Counted from the stretch's first letter, positions 51,720 to 61,471 are shown. The stretch: DNA of 64,000 bases from Alteromonas sp. KC3 (GCF_016756315.1 NZ_AP024235.1:1488001-1552000); one strand, 5' to 3'. Notes: a model not told the origin generated them from the letters alone. A program made the numbers and translations.

Positions 51720-53060
51720 CTAATTCTCGACTTCGTGATAGGGAAAGCTGACAGTAATGCTTGCGCCACCTAAGTGACTGTCCTCTATCTTCATTCGGCC
51801 TTCATATATAGATACCAAGTCTGCTACCAAAGCCATACCTATGCCATGACCTTCGGTGTATGTATCAAGCCGCATCCCTCGCTCTAACAGCACCGATTTT
51901 TTATCATCTGGGATACCTGGGCCATCATCATCGAATTTTACCGTTAACCAATTATCGTTAATCTGCGCATAAACCGTAATTTGGGTGTTGGCTGCTTTAC
52001 AGGCGTTATCAAGAATGTTGCCAAACAGCTCCATTAAATCTGTTTCGTCGCCCTTAAACTGCGCCTTTTCGTCGACATCAAATTCGATAGTCAGTGCTTT
52101 ATCTTGATAAACTTTATCCATCGCATCTGCGAGTTTATGCAGAACAGGTTCTATTCGAATTGCATTCTGCCACCCTGTTTTTCCAGCACTCGCTCTTTTT
52201 AATTGTCGTTGAATTATCCTATCGATTTGAGACAGCGATTCTTTAACCTCTGCAGGAAGGCTCTTGTGCCCTGAAGCAACTGCAAGCGGTGTTTTCAGGC
52301 TATGCGCCAAATCACCCAAACTGTTTTTATAGCGTGTTCTTTGTTTAGCTTCAGTGTGTAACAAGTCGTTGATGGAGCGTTTTAGTGAGTCAAATTCCAC
52401 GGGGTATCGTTCATCAAGATTCAGTTTTTTGCCACTTGAAGTCAGTGAAATTTCGTCGATGAGTTTTCTTACAGGCGAGAGTACTAAGCTAATGCCCACC
52501 ACAATAAACACAAGCAAAACAAAGCACAACGTGAATATCCACTGCCATGTAGTCGTTAAAAAAGTGTCTCGTTCCTGCTCGAACAATACTTTGTCATTAA
52601 AAATGTAAAAGCGTACGGGCTCAAAATCTCTACTAGAAGCAAATTCCGCGGTGAATGCATAGACGAAAAAAGGGGACTCGCTAGCAAATTTAGGATTGTG
52701 ATTGTCGATAAAGAGCTCGTTTCCAACCGCAACATCAATATCAGGAGGGGTAAAAGTATATTCTAAAGCAGATGCTGATTGCCAAATGACTTCGTCTCGA
52801 AAAACAATAATGCCCAAATACCCCGAGCCAGGCAGGTTGAGTTGCTCCTCATACAAAATTTCTGGCATATAGGGTAAATCGCCATCTAACTCAAACGCGG
52901 AAAGCAAGCCTAAGTTCATTAGGCGCAACTCACTCATTTTTGCTTGAGTTAAACTTTCTGTATAAGCGTCATCTAAAATAATGACGGTAAAAGGCGCAAA
53001 TAGGGCTAATAGCCCTATTGCTAATAAGATACTTCTCAGTCGAAGCGACAGTTGCCTCAT
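51720..53060 (-). CDS. PhoQ-like sensor histidine kinase
   Basis: A 446-residue kinase: membrane helix (about 10-30), periplasmic sensor (about 31-165), second helix (about 166-190), HAMP linker, then the H box LGDLAHSLKTPLAVA, N box FGNILDNACKAA, G1 DDDGPGIP and G2 GHGIGMALV. Layout and motifs are of the PhoQ kind. It overlaps the response-regulator gene by four bases and lies last in the PepSY-regulator-kinase set. A short-repeat copy (TAAGTGACTGTCCTC) near 51770 sits in the C-terminal coding part. Confidence 0.86.
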   Translation of the reverse strand: MRQLSLRLRSILLAIGLLALFAPFTVIILDDAYTESLTQAKMSELRLMNLGLLSAFELDGDLPYMPEILYEEQLNLPGSGYLGIIVFRDEVIWQSASALEYTFTPPDIDVAVGNELFIDNHNPKFASESPFFVYAFTAEFASSRDFEPVRFYIFNDKVLFEQERDTFLTTTWQWIFTLCFVLLVFIVVGISLVLSPVRKLIDEISLTSSGKKLNLDERYPVEFDSLKRSINDLLHTEAKQRTRYKNSLGDLAHSLKTPLAVASGHKSLPAEVKESLSQIDRIIQRQLKRASAGKTGWQNAIRIEPVLHKLADAMDKVYQDKALTIEFDVDEKAQFKGDETDLMELFGNILDNACKAANTQITVYAQINDNWLTVKFDDDGPGIPDDKKSVLLERGMRLDTYTEGHGIGMALVADLVSIYEGRMKIEDSHLGGASITVSFPYHEVEN

Positions 53061-53731
53061 AGGTTGCGATTTATCCGGTAACCCCTTCCACGCAGGGTTT
53101 CTATCGGTTTTAACTCGCCTGTCGGATCAAGCTTTTTGCGTAATCTACCAACGAAGACCTCAATGACATTGCTGTCTAAATCGAAATCTTGATCATAGAT
53201 ATGTTCAGTTAACTCAGTCTTTGAAATTACTTTTTGTGGATTCAACATCAAGTATTCCATCACTTTGTACTCGTAAGCAGTTAAGTCGAGCGCTTCTCCG
53301 TTGAGTGAAAGTTCTTCACTGACAGTATCAAGTGCTATTGGACCGAACTGAATTGTTGGGTTAGCTTGACCTGAAGCCCGACGAATCAATGCTTTCGTTC
53401 TAGCGAGTAACTCTTCGTTGTGGAATGGTTTGGTAAGGTAATCGTCGGCTCCTGCATCAAGGCCTTCTACCTTTTCTTGCCATCTGTCGCGCGCTGTCAG
53501 AATTAATATAGGGCAGGAAATGTCAGCTTGTCGCGCTTTTCGGATAACTTCAAAGCCATCTAGCTTTGGCATACCGATGTCGATAATTGCCAAATCATAA
53601 CTGTATTCTTTTATGAGAAATAATGCATGCTCGCCATTGTCAGCTAAATCAACACTGTATCCATTTTGTTGAAGTAGCGTGTCTAGTTGGGTTAGCAGCC
53701 TGCTGTCGTCCTCGGCTATTAGGATACGCAT
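53057..53731 (-). CDS. PhoP-like OmpR-family response regulator
   Basis: A 224-residue regulator with receiver residues ILIAEDDSRLL, phosphoacceptor Asp in LAIIDIGMPKLDG and Lys in LTKPFHNEEL, and a winged-helix DNA-binding half (DLTAYEYKVMEYLM, LTEHIYDQDFDLDSNVIEVFVGRLRKKL, RGRGYRI). The pattern is PhoP/QseB-like. It overlaps the kinase gene (ATGA) and follows the PepSY gene by one base. Confidence 0.9.
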   Translation of the reverse strand: MRILIAEDDSRLLTQLDTLLQQNGYSVDLADNGEHALFLIKEYSYDLAIIDIGMPKLDGFEVIRKARQADISCPILILTARDRWQEKVEGLDAGADDYLTKPFHNEELLARTKALIRRASGQANPTIQFGPIALDTVSEELSLNGEALDLTAYEYKVMEYLMLNPQKVISKTELTEHIYDQDFDLDSNVIEVFVGRLRKKLDPTGELKPIETLRGRGYRINRNL

Positions 53732-53732
53732 A

Positions 53733-54002
53733 TCAATCCTTATCTTTGGATGTTTTCACTTTGCCTGAGCGTTTATCTACATCCACCGTTACTACTCGTC
53801 CTGATTTTTTCAGTACTTTTACACGATATTTTTTGGAAGTTTGCTCAACTTTTAACACGCGACCATTTTCTGCATTTCTCGCGCGTTCAGCAGCTTCACT
53901 TTTGGAAATATTGGCGTTAGCGCTTTGCTGAGCAATAGCCGGACTTGTGCAAGACAAAGCTAACACAACACATACTATTGCAACTCGAAGCGATAACGTC
54001 AT
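53733..54002 (-). CDS. Periplasmic PepSY-type small protein
   Basis: An 89-residue exported protein: signal peptide (cleavage after AIA, about residue 24), then a PepSY-like domain NISKSEAAERARNAENGRVLKVEQ followed by RVVTVDVDKRSGKVK and a Lys/Asp-rich end. PepSY proteins beside two-component systems modulate sensor activity or report periplasmic stress. It is first in the set, one base before the regulator, so it is probably both target and modulator of the system (inference). Confidence 0.85.
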   Translation of the reverse strand: MTLSLRVAIVCVVLALSCTSPAIAQQSANANISKSEAAERARNAENGRVLKVEQTSKKYRVKVLKKSGRVVTVDVDKRSGKVKTSKDKD

Positions 54003-54417
54003 ACAACCTCACCATAAAAATCTCGCCCAGACCAAACTAACGCCAAGTATACGTTAGCAATCTGAACAAATACTGAATTGGAATAAGTCTACCCTGCTTA
54101 TGGAAAAGTGTACATAAGCCGTAAGTGGCTATTCCTATCTTAGTAACCAAATAAGGGACAGACACTTCATGTAGACATCGCTTAACTTTTATAGAAGAAG
54201 GCAAATCAGGGGGAAGTTCCTTTTTAAGAGTGTCTGTCCTATTTACACTGCTTTGTTTATAAGAGTGTGTGTTCATTGGTTGCACCCAAAGAAAAAGTGT
54301 GTGTCCATTTTTTAATGCGTTGCAAAAGTGAGTGTCTGTCCTTTTTTTTCTCCCTTATTTCTCGCAGAAACAAAAAAGCCTAGCGGGTGCTAGGCTTTTG
54401 GGTGGGTGTCCATTTTT
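54003..54417. repeat. Gene-free region rich in short repeats
   Basis: About 415 bases between the PepSY gene and the trp operon terminator region with no convincing gene. It holds at least six copies, mostly inverted: GGGACAGACACTTCATG (about 54154), AAGAGTGTCTGTCCT (54226), AAGAGTGTGTGTTCATT (54261), AAAAAGTGTGTGTCCATTT (54291), GTGAGTGTCTGTCC (54329) and GTGGGTGTCCATTTTTTT (54401). Confidence 0.75.
54372..54399 (-). terminator. Terminator at the end of the trp operon
   Basis: On the minus strand AAAAGCCTAGC and GCTAGGCTTTT form an 11-base-pair stem around ACCC, followed by a run of six U. It ends the transcript carrying trpA and the YciI-like gene. Confidence 0.88.
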
Positions 54418-54717
54418 TTACGGCAACACTTTTTTGTACGGTTTTACTATTACGCTTTCGTAAACGCCTGCTTCGATGTATGGGTCGGCATCAGCCCATG
54501 CTTGCGCATCTTCAAGTGAATCGAATTCAGCTACCACTAATGAGCCGGTGAAACCCGCAGGGCCGGGATCCGGGCTATCAACGGCAGGGAAGGGCCCTGC
54601 CATAATTAACCGACCTTCTGCTTTTAACGCATTCAAGCGCTCCAAGTGTGCAGGGCGTGCTGCAAGGCGCTTGTCTAAGCTATTTGCAACGTCTGTTGCA
54701 CAAATCATATATAGCAT
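54418..54717 (-). CDS. YciI-like small protein
   Basis: A 99-residue protein of the YCII fold. The pattern [38 protein letters not shown] and [14 protein letters not shown] fits YciI, with the His and Asp usually proposed as a catalytic pair ([15 protein letters not shown]). It lies six bases after trpA on the same strand, as yciI lies near the trp locus in E. coli. Function of YciI itself is not established. Confidence 0.87.
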   Translation of the reverse strand: MLYMICATDVANSLDKRLAARPAHLERLNALKAEGRLIMAGPFPAVDSPDPGPAGFTGSLVVAEFDSLEDAQAWADADPYIEAGVYESVIVKPYKKVLP

Positions 54718-54723
54718 CGCTTT

Positions 54724-55533
54724 TTACCCATTATTCGTCGCGGCTTTCATACCTTCAACAAAGCTACCAAGTTCACTTAGCATCTTATCGTTGTCGTCAA
54801 GGTTCGCAGCTATAATATTTACTGTGGCAGAACCAGATATTGCGCCAGCGGCACCCGCATCAATTGCAGACTTAACTTGCTCTGGCGTCGAAATACCGAA
54901 GCCTAGAAGGGCAGGGGCTGCCTTATATTTGTTCAATCGTGCTATCAAATCTGCAGCAGGAACATTGGCGGCCGTTTCCGCACCAGTAACGCCTGCGCGC
55001 CCAAGCAGATACGTATACCCCTTCGAATACTCGCCAATTTTTTCCATTGTTTCGTCAGTTGCATTAGGCGGTGCAATTAGAATTTGCGAAATACCCGTTG
55101 CTTCTGCAGCTTTTTGAAAAGGTGCAGCTTCTCTAATTGGCACATCGGCTACCAAAATTGAGTCCACGCCAGCTTCCTGCGCTTTGCTGTAGAAGGTTTC
55201 TATGCCCTGCGCCATCACTAAGTTGCTGTATAGCAGTAAGCCAATTGGCACGTTAGGGTATTTTGCGCGAACGCGAGAAATGACGCCCATGCAATCAGCA
55301 ACGGTAACTTTGTTGTTCAAAGCGCGAATAGCTGATGCTTGAATTGTTGGGCCATCTGCAATTGGGTCTGAATAAGGAATACCCAACTCAAGTGCATCAG
55401 CGCCGCTTTCAATTAGCTGGCAAATAATAGCTTCAGATTGCGCAAGGTCAGGGTCGCCAACCATAACAAAAGGGACAAATGCGCCTTGGTTCTTTTCATC
55501 CAATTGCGCAAACATTTGTGCATATCGTTCCAT
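54724..55533 (-). CDS. trpA: Tryptophan synthase alpha subunit
   Basis: TrpA cleaves indole-3-glycerol phosphate to indole, which tunnels to TrpB. The 269-residue TIM barrel has the active-site Glu in [13 protein letters not shown] and Asp in [12 protein letters not shown] (positions near 49 and 60), and FGISTPEQV and GAISGSA phosphate loops. Its ATG overlaps the trpB stop by one base, so the two subunits are translationally coupled. Confidence 0.97.
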   Translation of the reverse strand: MERYAQMFAQLDEKNQGAFVPFVMVGDPDLAQSEAIICQLIESGADALELGIPYSDPIADGPTIQASAIRALNNKVTVADCMGVISRVRAKYPNVPIGLLLYSNLVMAQGIETFYSKAQEAGVDSILVADVPIREAAPFQKAAEATGISQILIAPPNATDETMEKIGEYSKGYTYLLGRAGVTGAETAANVPAADLIARLNKYKAAPALLGFGISTPEQVKSAIDAGAAGAISGSATVNIIAANLDDNDKMLSELGSFVEGMKAATNNG

Positions 55534-56714
55534 TATAAATCATCCCCTAAAATGTTAATTACGTGCGCAAGATCTTTATCGCCGCGACCCGACAAGTTCA
55601 CAACAATGATTGTTTCTTCTTCGGCTTCATCGGCCATATTAAGTGCATGTGCCAAGGCATGTGATGACTCTAATGCGGGTATAATACCTTCTTTGCGTGC
55701 CAGTAGTTGAAAGGCATTCAAGGCTTCTTCATCTGTTGCTGCAACATATTCAGCGCGGCCAATATCGTGCAGATACGCGTGCTGAGGACCCACTGCTGGG
55801 TAATCTAGCCCAGCTGAAACTGAATAGCTTTCTTCAATTTGGCCTTCTTTGTCTTGCATGATAAAGGTATAAGCACCATGCAAAATACCCTTAGTACCAG
55901 TAACGATAGTGGCACCGTGCTCTTTGGTGTGAACCCCTTTACCAGCAGGCTCTACACCCACTAAGCGTACGGATGGCTCATCAATAAAGTCTGCAAACAT
56001 ACCGATGGCGTTTGAACCACCACCCACGCACGCCACAACGGCATCAGGCAGACGGCCTTCTTTTTCCATAATTTGTGCGCGAGTTTCTTCGCCAATCATG
56101 CGGTGATATTCACGTACGATGGTAGGGAACGGGTGTGGACCTGCTGCTGTGCCCAACAAATAGTGCGCTGTTTCATAGTTGGCAGACCAGTCGCGCATCG
56201 CTTCGTTAACCGCATCTTTAAGCGTACCAGAACCAGCATTTACTGGTATAACTTCAGCGCCCATCAGCTTCATACGGAATACATTAGGTGCTTGACGTTC
56301 TACGTCTTTTGCACCCATATAAATACGTGCCTTTAGGCCCAAAAGCGCGCAAGCTAATGCTGTTGCAACACCGTGCTGACCCGCGCCTGTTTCTGCGATA
56401 ACCTCAGTTTTACCCATGCGTTTAGTAAGCAGTGCCTGTCCCAATACTTGATTGGTTTTGTGTGCACCGCCGTGCAATAGGTCTTCACGTTTAAGGTACA
56501 ACTTTACTTTCGGGTTGCTAACTAAGTTACGGGTTAGCGTCATCGACGTTGGACGACCCGCGTAGTCTTTTAGTAGCGAGAGAAACTCTTCGTTAAACGT
56601 GGGATCGTCTTTGGCATCCAAAAACGCTTTTTCCAGCTGATCAAGGGCGGGAATAAGCAATTCGGGCACGTACATGCCACCAAATTCGCCAAATTTTGTA
56701 TCTAGTTGGTTCAT
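55533..56714 (-). CDS. trpB: Tryptophan synthase beta subunit
   Basis: TrpB joins indole and serine with PLP. The 393-residue protein has the PLP lysine in [14 protein letters not shown], the glycine phosphate loop [12 protein letters not shown], and NLSGRGDKD near the C-terminus. [17 protein letters not shown] at the start forms part of the alpha interface. It lies 21 bases after trpCF and overlaps trpA. Confidence 0.97.
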   Translation of the reverse strand: MNQLDTKFGEFGGMYVPELLIPALDQLEKAFLDAKDDPTFNEEFLSLLKDYAGRPTSMTLTRNLVSNPKVKLYLKREDLLHGGAHKTNQVLGQALLTKRMGKTEVIAETGAGQHGVATALACALLGLKARIYMGAKDVERQAPNVFRMKLMGAEVIPVNAGSGTLKDAVNEAMRDWSANYETAHYLLGTAAGPHPFPTIVREYHRMIGEETRAQIMEKEGRLPDAVVACVGGGSNAIGMFADFIDEPSVRLVGVEPAGKGVHTKEHGATIVTGTKGILHGAYTFIMQDKEGQIEESYSVSAGLDYPAVGPQHAYLHDIGRAEYVAATDEEALNAFQLLARKEGIIPALESSHALAHALNMADEAEEETIIVVNLSGRGDKDLAHVINILGDDL

Positions 56715-56735
56715 TACGTTGTCCTGTTTCTTGAA

Positions 56736-58145
56736 TTAATATTGGCGGCACACTGCAAATAGTGCGCTCAATTTGTCAGCCGATTTGATGCCAGGCGCAT
56801 CTTCTACCCCTGAATTCACATCAATGATGCCGCAACCTGCGGCGATAGCGCCTTCTACGTTCTGCGGGTTTATGCCGCCCGCGAGAACGAGCTTATGTTT
56901 TTGCTCGGCGCCGTCTAACAATTGCCAGTTGAATGATTCCCCCGTGCCACCTTTGGCATCGCCTACTTGGCAATCCAGAAGCACTCGGCTAATTAATGGG
57001 TTATTTAAGTGTTTGTCCACTATTTCAGGTAGCGAGTTTGTTGTATCTGCTTTCACGCCTTGTGCAACCCAAATCTCGCACCCCTCAGGCAGCTTTTCTG
57101 AAAGTGTGGCCACATAATGTTCATCTTCACTACCGTGTAATTGCACGGCAAATAAACTAAGCGATGCCGCCAGTGACGCAACTTGGTCTACGTCACTATT
57201 CACAAATACACCGACAAAAGCGCCGTTAACTTGTTGAGTAATAGTTTGCGCCATATCCTGAGTGATATAGCGAGGCGATTTATCAGCAAAGATCAGACCG
57301 CCAAAACTGGCGCCTTGGTCAAATGCCATCTGCGCTTGCTCTGGGGTGGTTAACCCGCATACTTTTACTGCACCATTGACCAAGGTTTTAACCGCACGAG
57401 GCAGATCGTCTTGTGCCATTAGTGCACTGCCTACCAAGAACCCATCCGATACGGCAGCTAGTCGCAACACGTCATCATGGGTATAAATGCCAGATTCGGA
57501 AATGACTACAAAGTCGTGGGTCGCAGCCTCTAGCATGGGCACTAGGCGTTCTGTGGTAGCAAGGTCGGTAGATAAGTCGCGCAGGTTACGGTTGTTGATA
57601 CCGATAATGCTTGCTTCTAACGCTATAGCGCGCAGCATTTCTTCTTCGTTACTTACTTCAGTAAGAATGTCTAAGTGCAGGCTGTCAGCAACGGCGGCTA
57701 ATTCGCGATACTCGTCGTCGCTTAATACGCTAAGCATAAGCAATACGGCATCTGCGTTATAATGGCGTGCCAGATACACTTGATAGGTTTCAACAAAGAA
57801 ATCTTTGTTCAGCACAGGCTGCGCAACGCGCTCGGTCACATAGGCAAGGTATTCGAACTTGCCTTGAAAGTACTTTTCGTCAGTCAGTACAGAAATACCG
57901 GCAGCATAGGGGGTATATGCGGCCAAAATTTCGTCTAAATCAAAATTATCGCGAATTAGGCCTTTTGAAGGCGACGCTTTTTTGCATTCAAAAATGAAGC
58001 CAGCGTTAGGCTCGCTAAGTGCCGCAAACAAACTTTTTTGAGACGGCACTAGAGCGTCTTTAAAGCTTTCTAATGGCAAAGCCGTTTTTCTAGCCGCAAT
58101 TTCTTCGCGCTTGTCTGCAACAATTTTCTCAAGCACATTAGCCAT
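56736..58145 (-). CDS. trpC: Indole-3-glycerol phosphate synthase / phosphoribosylanthranilate isomerase
   Basis: A bifunctional TrpCF of 469 residues, the fused form usual in gammaproteobacteria. Residues 1-255 are indoleglycerol-phosphate synthase (FIFECKKASPSKG, VLTDEKYFQG, INNRNL, SESGI), residues about 256-455 the isomerase (KVCGLTTPEQA, FVNSDVDQVA, LDCQVGDAKGGTG, LAGGINPQNV). It starts inside the end of trpD (eight-base overlap). A variant of the short repeat (AAGTGTTTGTCCAC near 57008) encodes VDKHL in the isomerase half. Confidence 0.96.
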   Translation of the reverse strand: MANVLEKIVADKREEIAARKTALPLESFKDALVPSQKSLFAALSEPNAGFIFECKKASPSKGLIRDNFDLDEILAAYTPYAAGISVLTDEKYFQGKFEYLAYVTERVAQPVLNKDFFVETYQVYLARHYNADAVLLMLSVLSDDEYRELAAVADSLHLDILTEVSNEEEMLRAIALEASIIGINNRNLRDLSTDLATTERLVPMLEAATHDFVVISESGIYTHDDVLRLAAVSDGFLVGSALMAQDDLPRAVKTLVNGAVKVCGLTTPEQAQMAFDQGASFGGLIFADKSPRYITQDMAQTITQQVNGAFVGVFVNSDVDQVASLAASLSLFAVQLHGSEDEHYVATLSEKLPEGCEIWVAQGVKADTTNSLPEIVDKHLNNPLISRVLLDCQVGDAKGGTGESFNWQLLDGAEQKHKLVLAGGINPQNVEGAIAAGCGIIDVNSGVEDAPGIKSADKLSALFAVCRQY

Positions 58146-59169
58146 TCGTGCTTACCTCCTGAGTAATTTTGGCTACCTTTGAAAGTAACTGCATGGGTAA
58201 CCCCTTGGACATGGCGTCCATCGCCATTTCGGCGCCGTCTTTGAAACTATCAGCTTTGCCCGTCACTTTTAGCAATGCGCCACAGTTCATGGCAATAGCC
58301 GCACGATGCGCTTCTTTGCCTTCGCCGTTAAGGGCTGCTTCAACAAACTGTCGGTTTTCTTCTGGTTCACCGCCTTCGATAGCCGATAACGGATAGCGCG
58401 GTAAACCGAAATCATCTGATGTCACGGTTAGCTTGCGAATATCGCCGTGCTCTAAGTCGTAAATCATCGACTCGCCGTGCAGCGCCAGCTCATCAAGGCC
58501 GTCGCCATGTACTATCATGGCGCGATGTTGGCCAAGCAGCATAAGGGTTTTTGCATACGGTTCAAGCAGTTCGGGGGAGTATACGCCGAATACACCATGA
58601 GTTGGACCCGCTGGGTTTGCCAGTGGACCCAAGATGTTAAACAAGGTTCTGGTCTTCATCGCAGCGCGCACGGGGGCTGCGTGGCGCATACCGGCGTGAT
58701 AAACGGGAGCAAAAAGAAATGTGAAATTTGCTTCATCTAAGCATTTTCGCGATAACTCAGGGCTAATTTCTAAATTCAACCCGAATTGACGAAACAAATC
58801 GGCCGAACCTGATTTGCTCGACACACTACGATTACCGTGCTTAGCTACTTTTACGCCGCATGCAGCCGCTACCACACCCGCTGCACTTGAGATATTAATC
58901 GTGTTGTGGCCGTCACCACCTGTCCCCACAATGTCGGCAAACTCGTAGTTCGGCGTTGGGAAGGGAAGGGCATTGGCAACCATTGCACTGGCTGCACCTG
59001 CAATTTCGCTTGGCGATTCTTTCTTCATTTTAAGCGCGGTAAGCACCGCTGCTATCATTACCTCGCTTTGTTCACCGTGCATAATGCTGTTAAACAAGCT
59101 GTAGGCTTCGGTTTGCGAGAGTGACTCACGCAACATTAATTGTTCAAGAAGTGGGCCTGCGTTAAGCAT
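58138..59169 (-). CDS. trpD: Anthranilate phosphoribosyltransferase
   Basis: TrpD joins anthranilate to phosphoribosyl pyrophosphate. The 343-residue protein has the PRPP loop DIVGTGGDGHNTINIS and KHGNRSVSSKSGSAD, and the anthranilate-binding FAPVYHAGMRHAAPVR. Separate from trpG here, unlike the E. coli fusion. Overlaps trpG by eight bases upstream and trpC by eight downstream. Confidence 0.97.
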   Translation of the reverse strand: MLNAGPLLEQLMLRESLSQTEAYSLFNSIMHGEQSEVMIAAVLTALKMKKESPSEIAGAASAMVANALPFPTPNYEFADIVGTGGDGHNTINISSAAGVVAAACGVKVAKHGNRSVSSKSGSADLFRQFGLNLEISPELSRKCLDEANFTFLFAPVYHAGMRHAAPVRAAMKTRTLFNILGPLANPAGPTHGVFGVYSPELLEPYAKTLMLLGQHRAMIVHGDGLDELALHGESMIYDLEHGDIRKLTVTSDDFGLPRYPLSAIEGGEPEENRQFVEAALNGEGKEAHRAAIAMNCGALLKVTGKADSFKDGAEMAMDAMSKGLPMQLLSKVAKITQEVSTNG

Positions 59170-59794
59170 GATTGGCTCCCTGTAACGTTAAATAGTCAAT
59201 ACTTTGCTTAAGTAGCAAACTGCCTTGGGCGGTTAAAATAGATTCTGGGTGAAACTGAAAGCCCAACATACGATCGTCTTCGCTATATACTGCCATCACT
59301 GCTTCGCTGCCATCGTCATTCACTGTCGATGCGCATATCGTCAGTGCATCGGGTAATTCATGTGCAACCAAGGAATGATAACGCGCCACGTGTAAGGGTT
59401 GTTGCAACCCTTCAAACATTGCCTTTTCAGTGTGAGTAATTGCCGATGATTTACCGTGCATGACTTGGCTTGCGCGTCCAACTGTACCACCGTAGTGTTC
59501 TACAATGGCTTGGTGGCCTAAGCAAATACCAATTACCGGGAATACGCCTCGCACTTTGTTCAGTAGTGCTGGCATACAACCTGCTTCACTGGGTGCGCCA
59601 GGCCCTGGCGATAGCATTAATAATACTGGGCCTTTTGTTGCTTGTTCTTGCATACGTTCAAACAGCATGTCGGCCGAGACGGTATTTCGGTAAACCTTAA
59701 TATCTAAGTCTAATGTGCGTAGTTCATCAACCAAGTTGTAGGTGAATGAGTCTACATTATCTAGCAAAAAGAGGGTGGTCACTTGTTGGTTCAT
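59162..59794 (-). CDS. trpG: Anthranilate synthase glutamine amidotransferase component
   Basis: TrpG supplies ammonia from glutamine to TrpE. The 210-residue class I amidotransferase has the nucleophilic Cys in IGICLGHQAI, the oxyanion region LSPGPGAPSEAG, and the His/Glu pair in GFQFHPESIL. It is a separate gene, not fused to trpD. Its ATG overlaps the trpE stop (ATGA). Confidence 0.96.
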   Translation of the reverse strand: MNQQVTTLFLLDNVDSFTYNLVDELRTLDLDIKVYRNTVSADMLFERMQEQATKGPVLLMLSPGPGAPSEAGCMPALLNKVRGVFPVIGICLGHQAIVEHYGGTVGRASQVMHGKSSAITHTEKAMFEGLQQPLHVARYHSLVAHELPDALTICASTVNDDGSEAVMAVYSEDDRMLGFQFHPESILTAQGSLLLKQSIDYLTLQGANHA

Positions 59795-61443
59795 GCGTAG
59801 CCCTCCGTGCTTGGTACATATTCTTCTTTAAGAGCCGCTTTAACCGCGCCAATAACCGCTTGCGCTTTGGCGCGCGTCTCATCCGCTTCGGCTTGTGGGA
59901 TCGAGTCATGAACGACGCCAGCACCTGCTTGGATGTACGCGGTGTTGTTTTTGACAAATGCCGAGCGAATAACAATACAGGTGTCCATGTCACCCTGTCC
60001 GTTAAGATATCCAACCGCGCCGCCATAACTGCCGCGACGTTTTTGTTCCACTTCACGAATAAGCGTGGCAGCACTTACTTTCGGCGCACCTACTAATGTG
60101 CCCATGTTCATACACGCTTGATAAGCATGTAGCGCATCTAAATCGTCTCGAAGCTGACCTACCACACGCGATACAAGATGCATTACATGTGAATAACGGT
60201 CTACTTTTAGTAGGTCTTTCACGTAGCGGGTGCCTGGGCGACTTACTTTAGCAACATCATTTCGTGCAAGGTCAACAAGCATAATGTGCTCTGACTTTTC
60301 CTTGGTGTCTTCGCGAAGATTTAGTTCAATACGACTGTCCAAATCTCTATCAATCGAACCGTCGGCGCGTTTTCCGCGTGGTCGAGTGCCGGCAATGGGA
60401 TATATTTCCACTTGGTTGCTTTCGCTATCGTACTTAAGAGCAGATTCAGGCGAAGCACCGAAAATACTGAATGCTTCATCCTGCATGTAAAACATATACG
60501 GACTTGGATTAGATTCTTTCAGCTTTGCATAAGCAAGCAGTGGCGATGGGCAGGGGAGAGAAAATGTGCGCGATGGCACAACCTGAAATATGTCGCCAGC
60601 CAAAATATGCTGCTTTAAGTCGAGGACGTGGTTGCAAAATTGCTCGTCGGTGATGTCCACAGAAGCATCGTGGTTATCTGTTAAAGTGAGTGACTGTCCA
60701 CTTTTTTCGAGTGACTGTCCACTTTGCCCTTTTAGGACAGGCTCCGCTGGCATGTCGTGCAGCTGTTGGTGGATAGCTTCGAGGCGCTGGGCAATGGTGA
60801 AGTATTGCTGAGCGACATCTTGCCCGCTAAATACACTACCAATGATATGCGTTTCGCGCGTTTGATGGTCTACGGTAATGAGCGTCTCGGCAAGGTAAAA
60901 TACAAAGTCTGGACAGTCATTTTCGCCTTCTACAACATCGGGTAGTTTTTCGAAACCAGCCAGCATGTCATAGGCAAATACACCACCTAGAAAAATAGCG
61001 TGGGGGTGCTGACGTATGGGGGTAACCTTATTGACAACAATACGCAGTGCATCCATAACACTTGCGGCTTTTAAACGACTGTCTTCGTCTAAATCTGCAT
61101 CGGCGTCGTCACACTCAAGGGTAACCGTTGTTGCTGTACTGTTTACTACATTTAGGCCATCGGGGCTTTGCGTAGTGAAAAGTGGAAGCACAGACGCGCC
61201 GTTGCCAGTAAGTGCGGTAATTTCAACGCAATTGCCTCTGCATTCCATACGCAGTGCAGCGTCAACCATCAGCAAACTTTGTAAGTCATCTTTCGAGTCA
61301 ATCTCTGCCGACTCTAGCAATAATGCGTTGCTTGTATTTCCACACAAGTGAGCAAAAGCCGCGAGTGGGTCGTCAATGTAATGACCTACTTGTTCTATTG
61401 TCTCAACCTTGCCTGGGGAAGTGCCCAGTTCCGCTAAACTCAT
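59791..61443 (-). CDS. trpE: Anthranilate synthase component I
   Basis: TrpE converts chorismate to anthranilate with ammonia from TrpG, and is feedback-inhibited by tryptophan (the LLESAEIDSKDDLQSLL region corresponds to the inhibitor site). The 550-residue protein has IFQVVPSRTFSLPCPSP, YPIAGTRPRGKRADGS and YGGAVGYLNGQGDMD in the catalytic part. I start at the ATG at 61443 with GGAGAG upstream; a longer frame would be read across the attenuator. Its interdomain linker (about residues 239-252) contains the peptide SGQSLEKSGQSLTL, encoded by two in-frame copies of the window's short repeat 21 bases apart. Confidence 0.95.
   Translation of the reverse strand: MSLAELGTSPGKVETIEQVGHYIDDPLAAFAHLCGNTSNALLLESAEIDSKDDLQSLLMVDAALRMECRGNCVEITALTGNGASVLPLFTTQSPDGLNVVNSTATTVTLECDDADADLDEDSRLKAASVMDALRIVVNKVTPIRQHPHAIFLGGVFAYDMLAGFEKLPDVVEGENDCPDFVFYLAETLITVDHQTRETHIIGSVFSGQDVAQQYFTIAQRLEAIHQQLHDMPAEPVLKGQSGQSLEKSGQSLTLTDNHDASVDITDEQFCNHVLDLKQHILAGDIFQVVPSRTFSLPCPSPLLAYAKLKESNPSPYMFYMQDEAFSIFGASPESALKYDSESNQVEIYPIAGTRPRGKRADGSIDRDLDSRIELNLREDTKEKSEHIMLVDLARNDVAKVSRPGTRYVKDLLKVDRYSHVMHLVSRVVGQLRDDLDALHAYQACMNMGTLVGAPKVSAATLIREVEQKRRGSYGGAVGYLNGQGDMDTCIVIRSAFVKNNTAYIQAGAGVVHDSIPQAEADETRAKAQAVIGAVKAALKEEYVPSTEGYA
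60689..60726. repeat. Two short repeats inside trpE
   Basis: AGTGACTGTCCACTTTTTTCG and a second AGTGACTGTCCACTTTGCC are 21 bases (seven codons) apart and in frame, so they add a repeated heptapeptide to TrpE rather than breaking it. Confidence 0.85.
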
Positions 61444-61471
61444 TTTTGCTTCTCTCCAACTGCAAAAAGAT

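Noticed and set aside
54037..54285. An 82-residue minus-strand open frame
   Set aside because: It is built from short-repeat copies between the PepSY gene and the trp terminator, with no recognisable domain.
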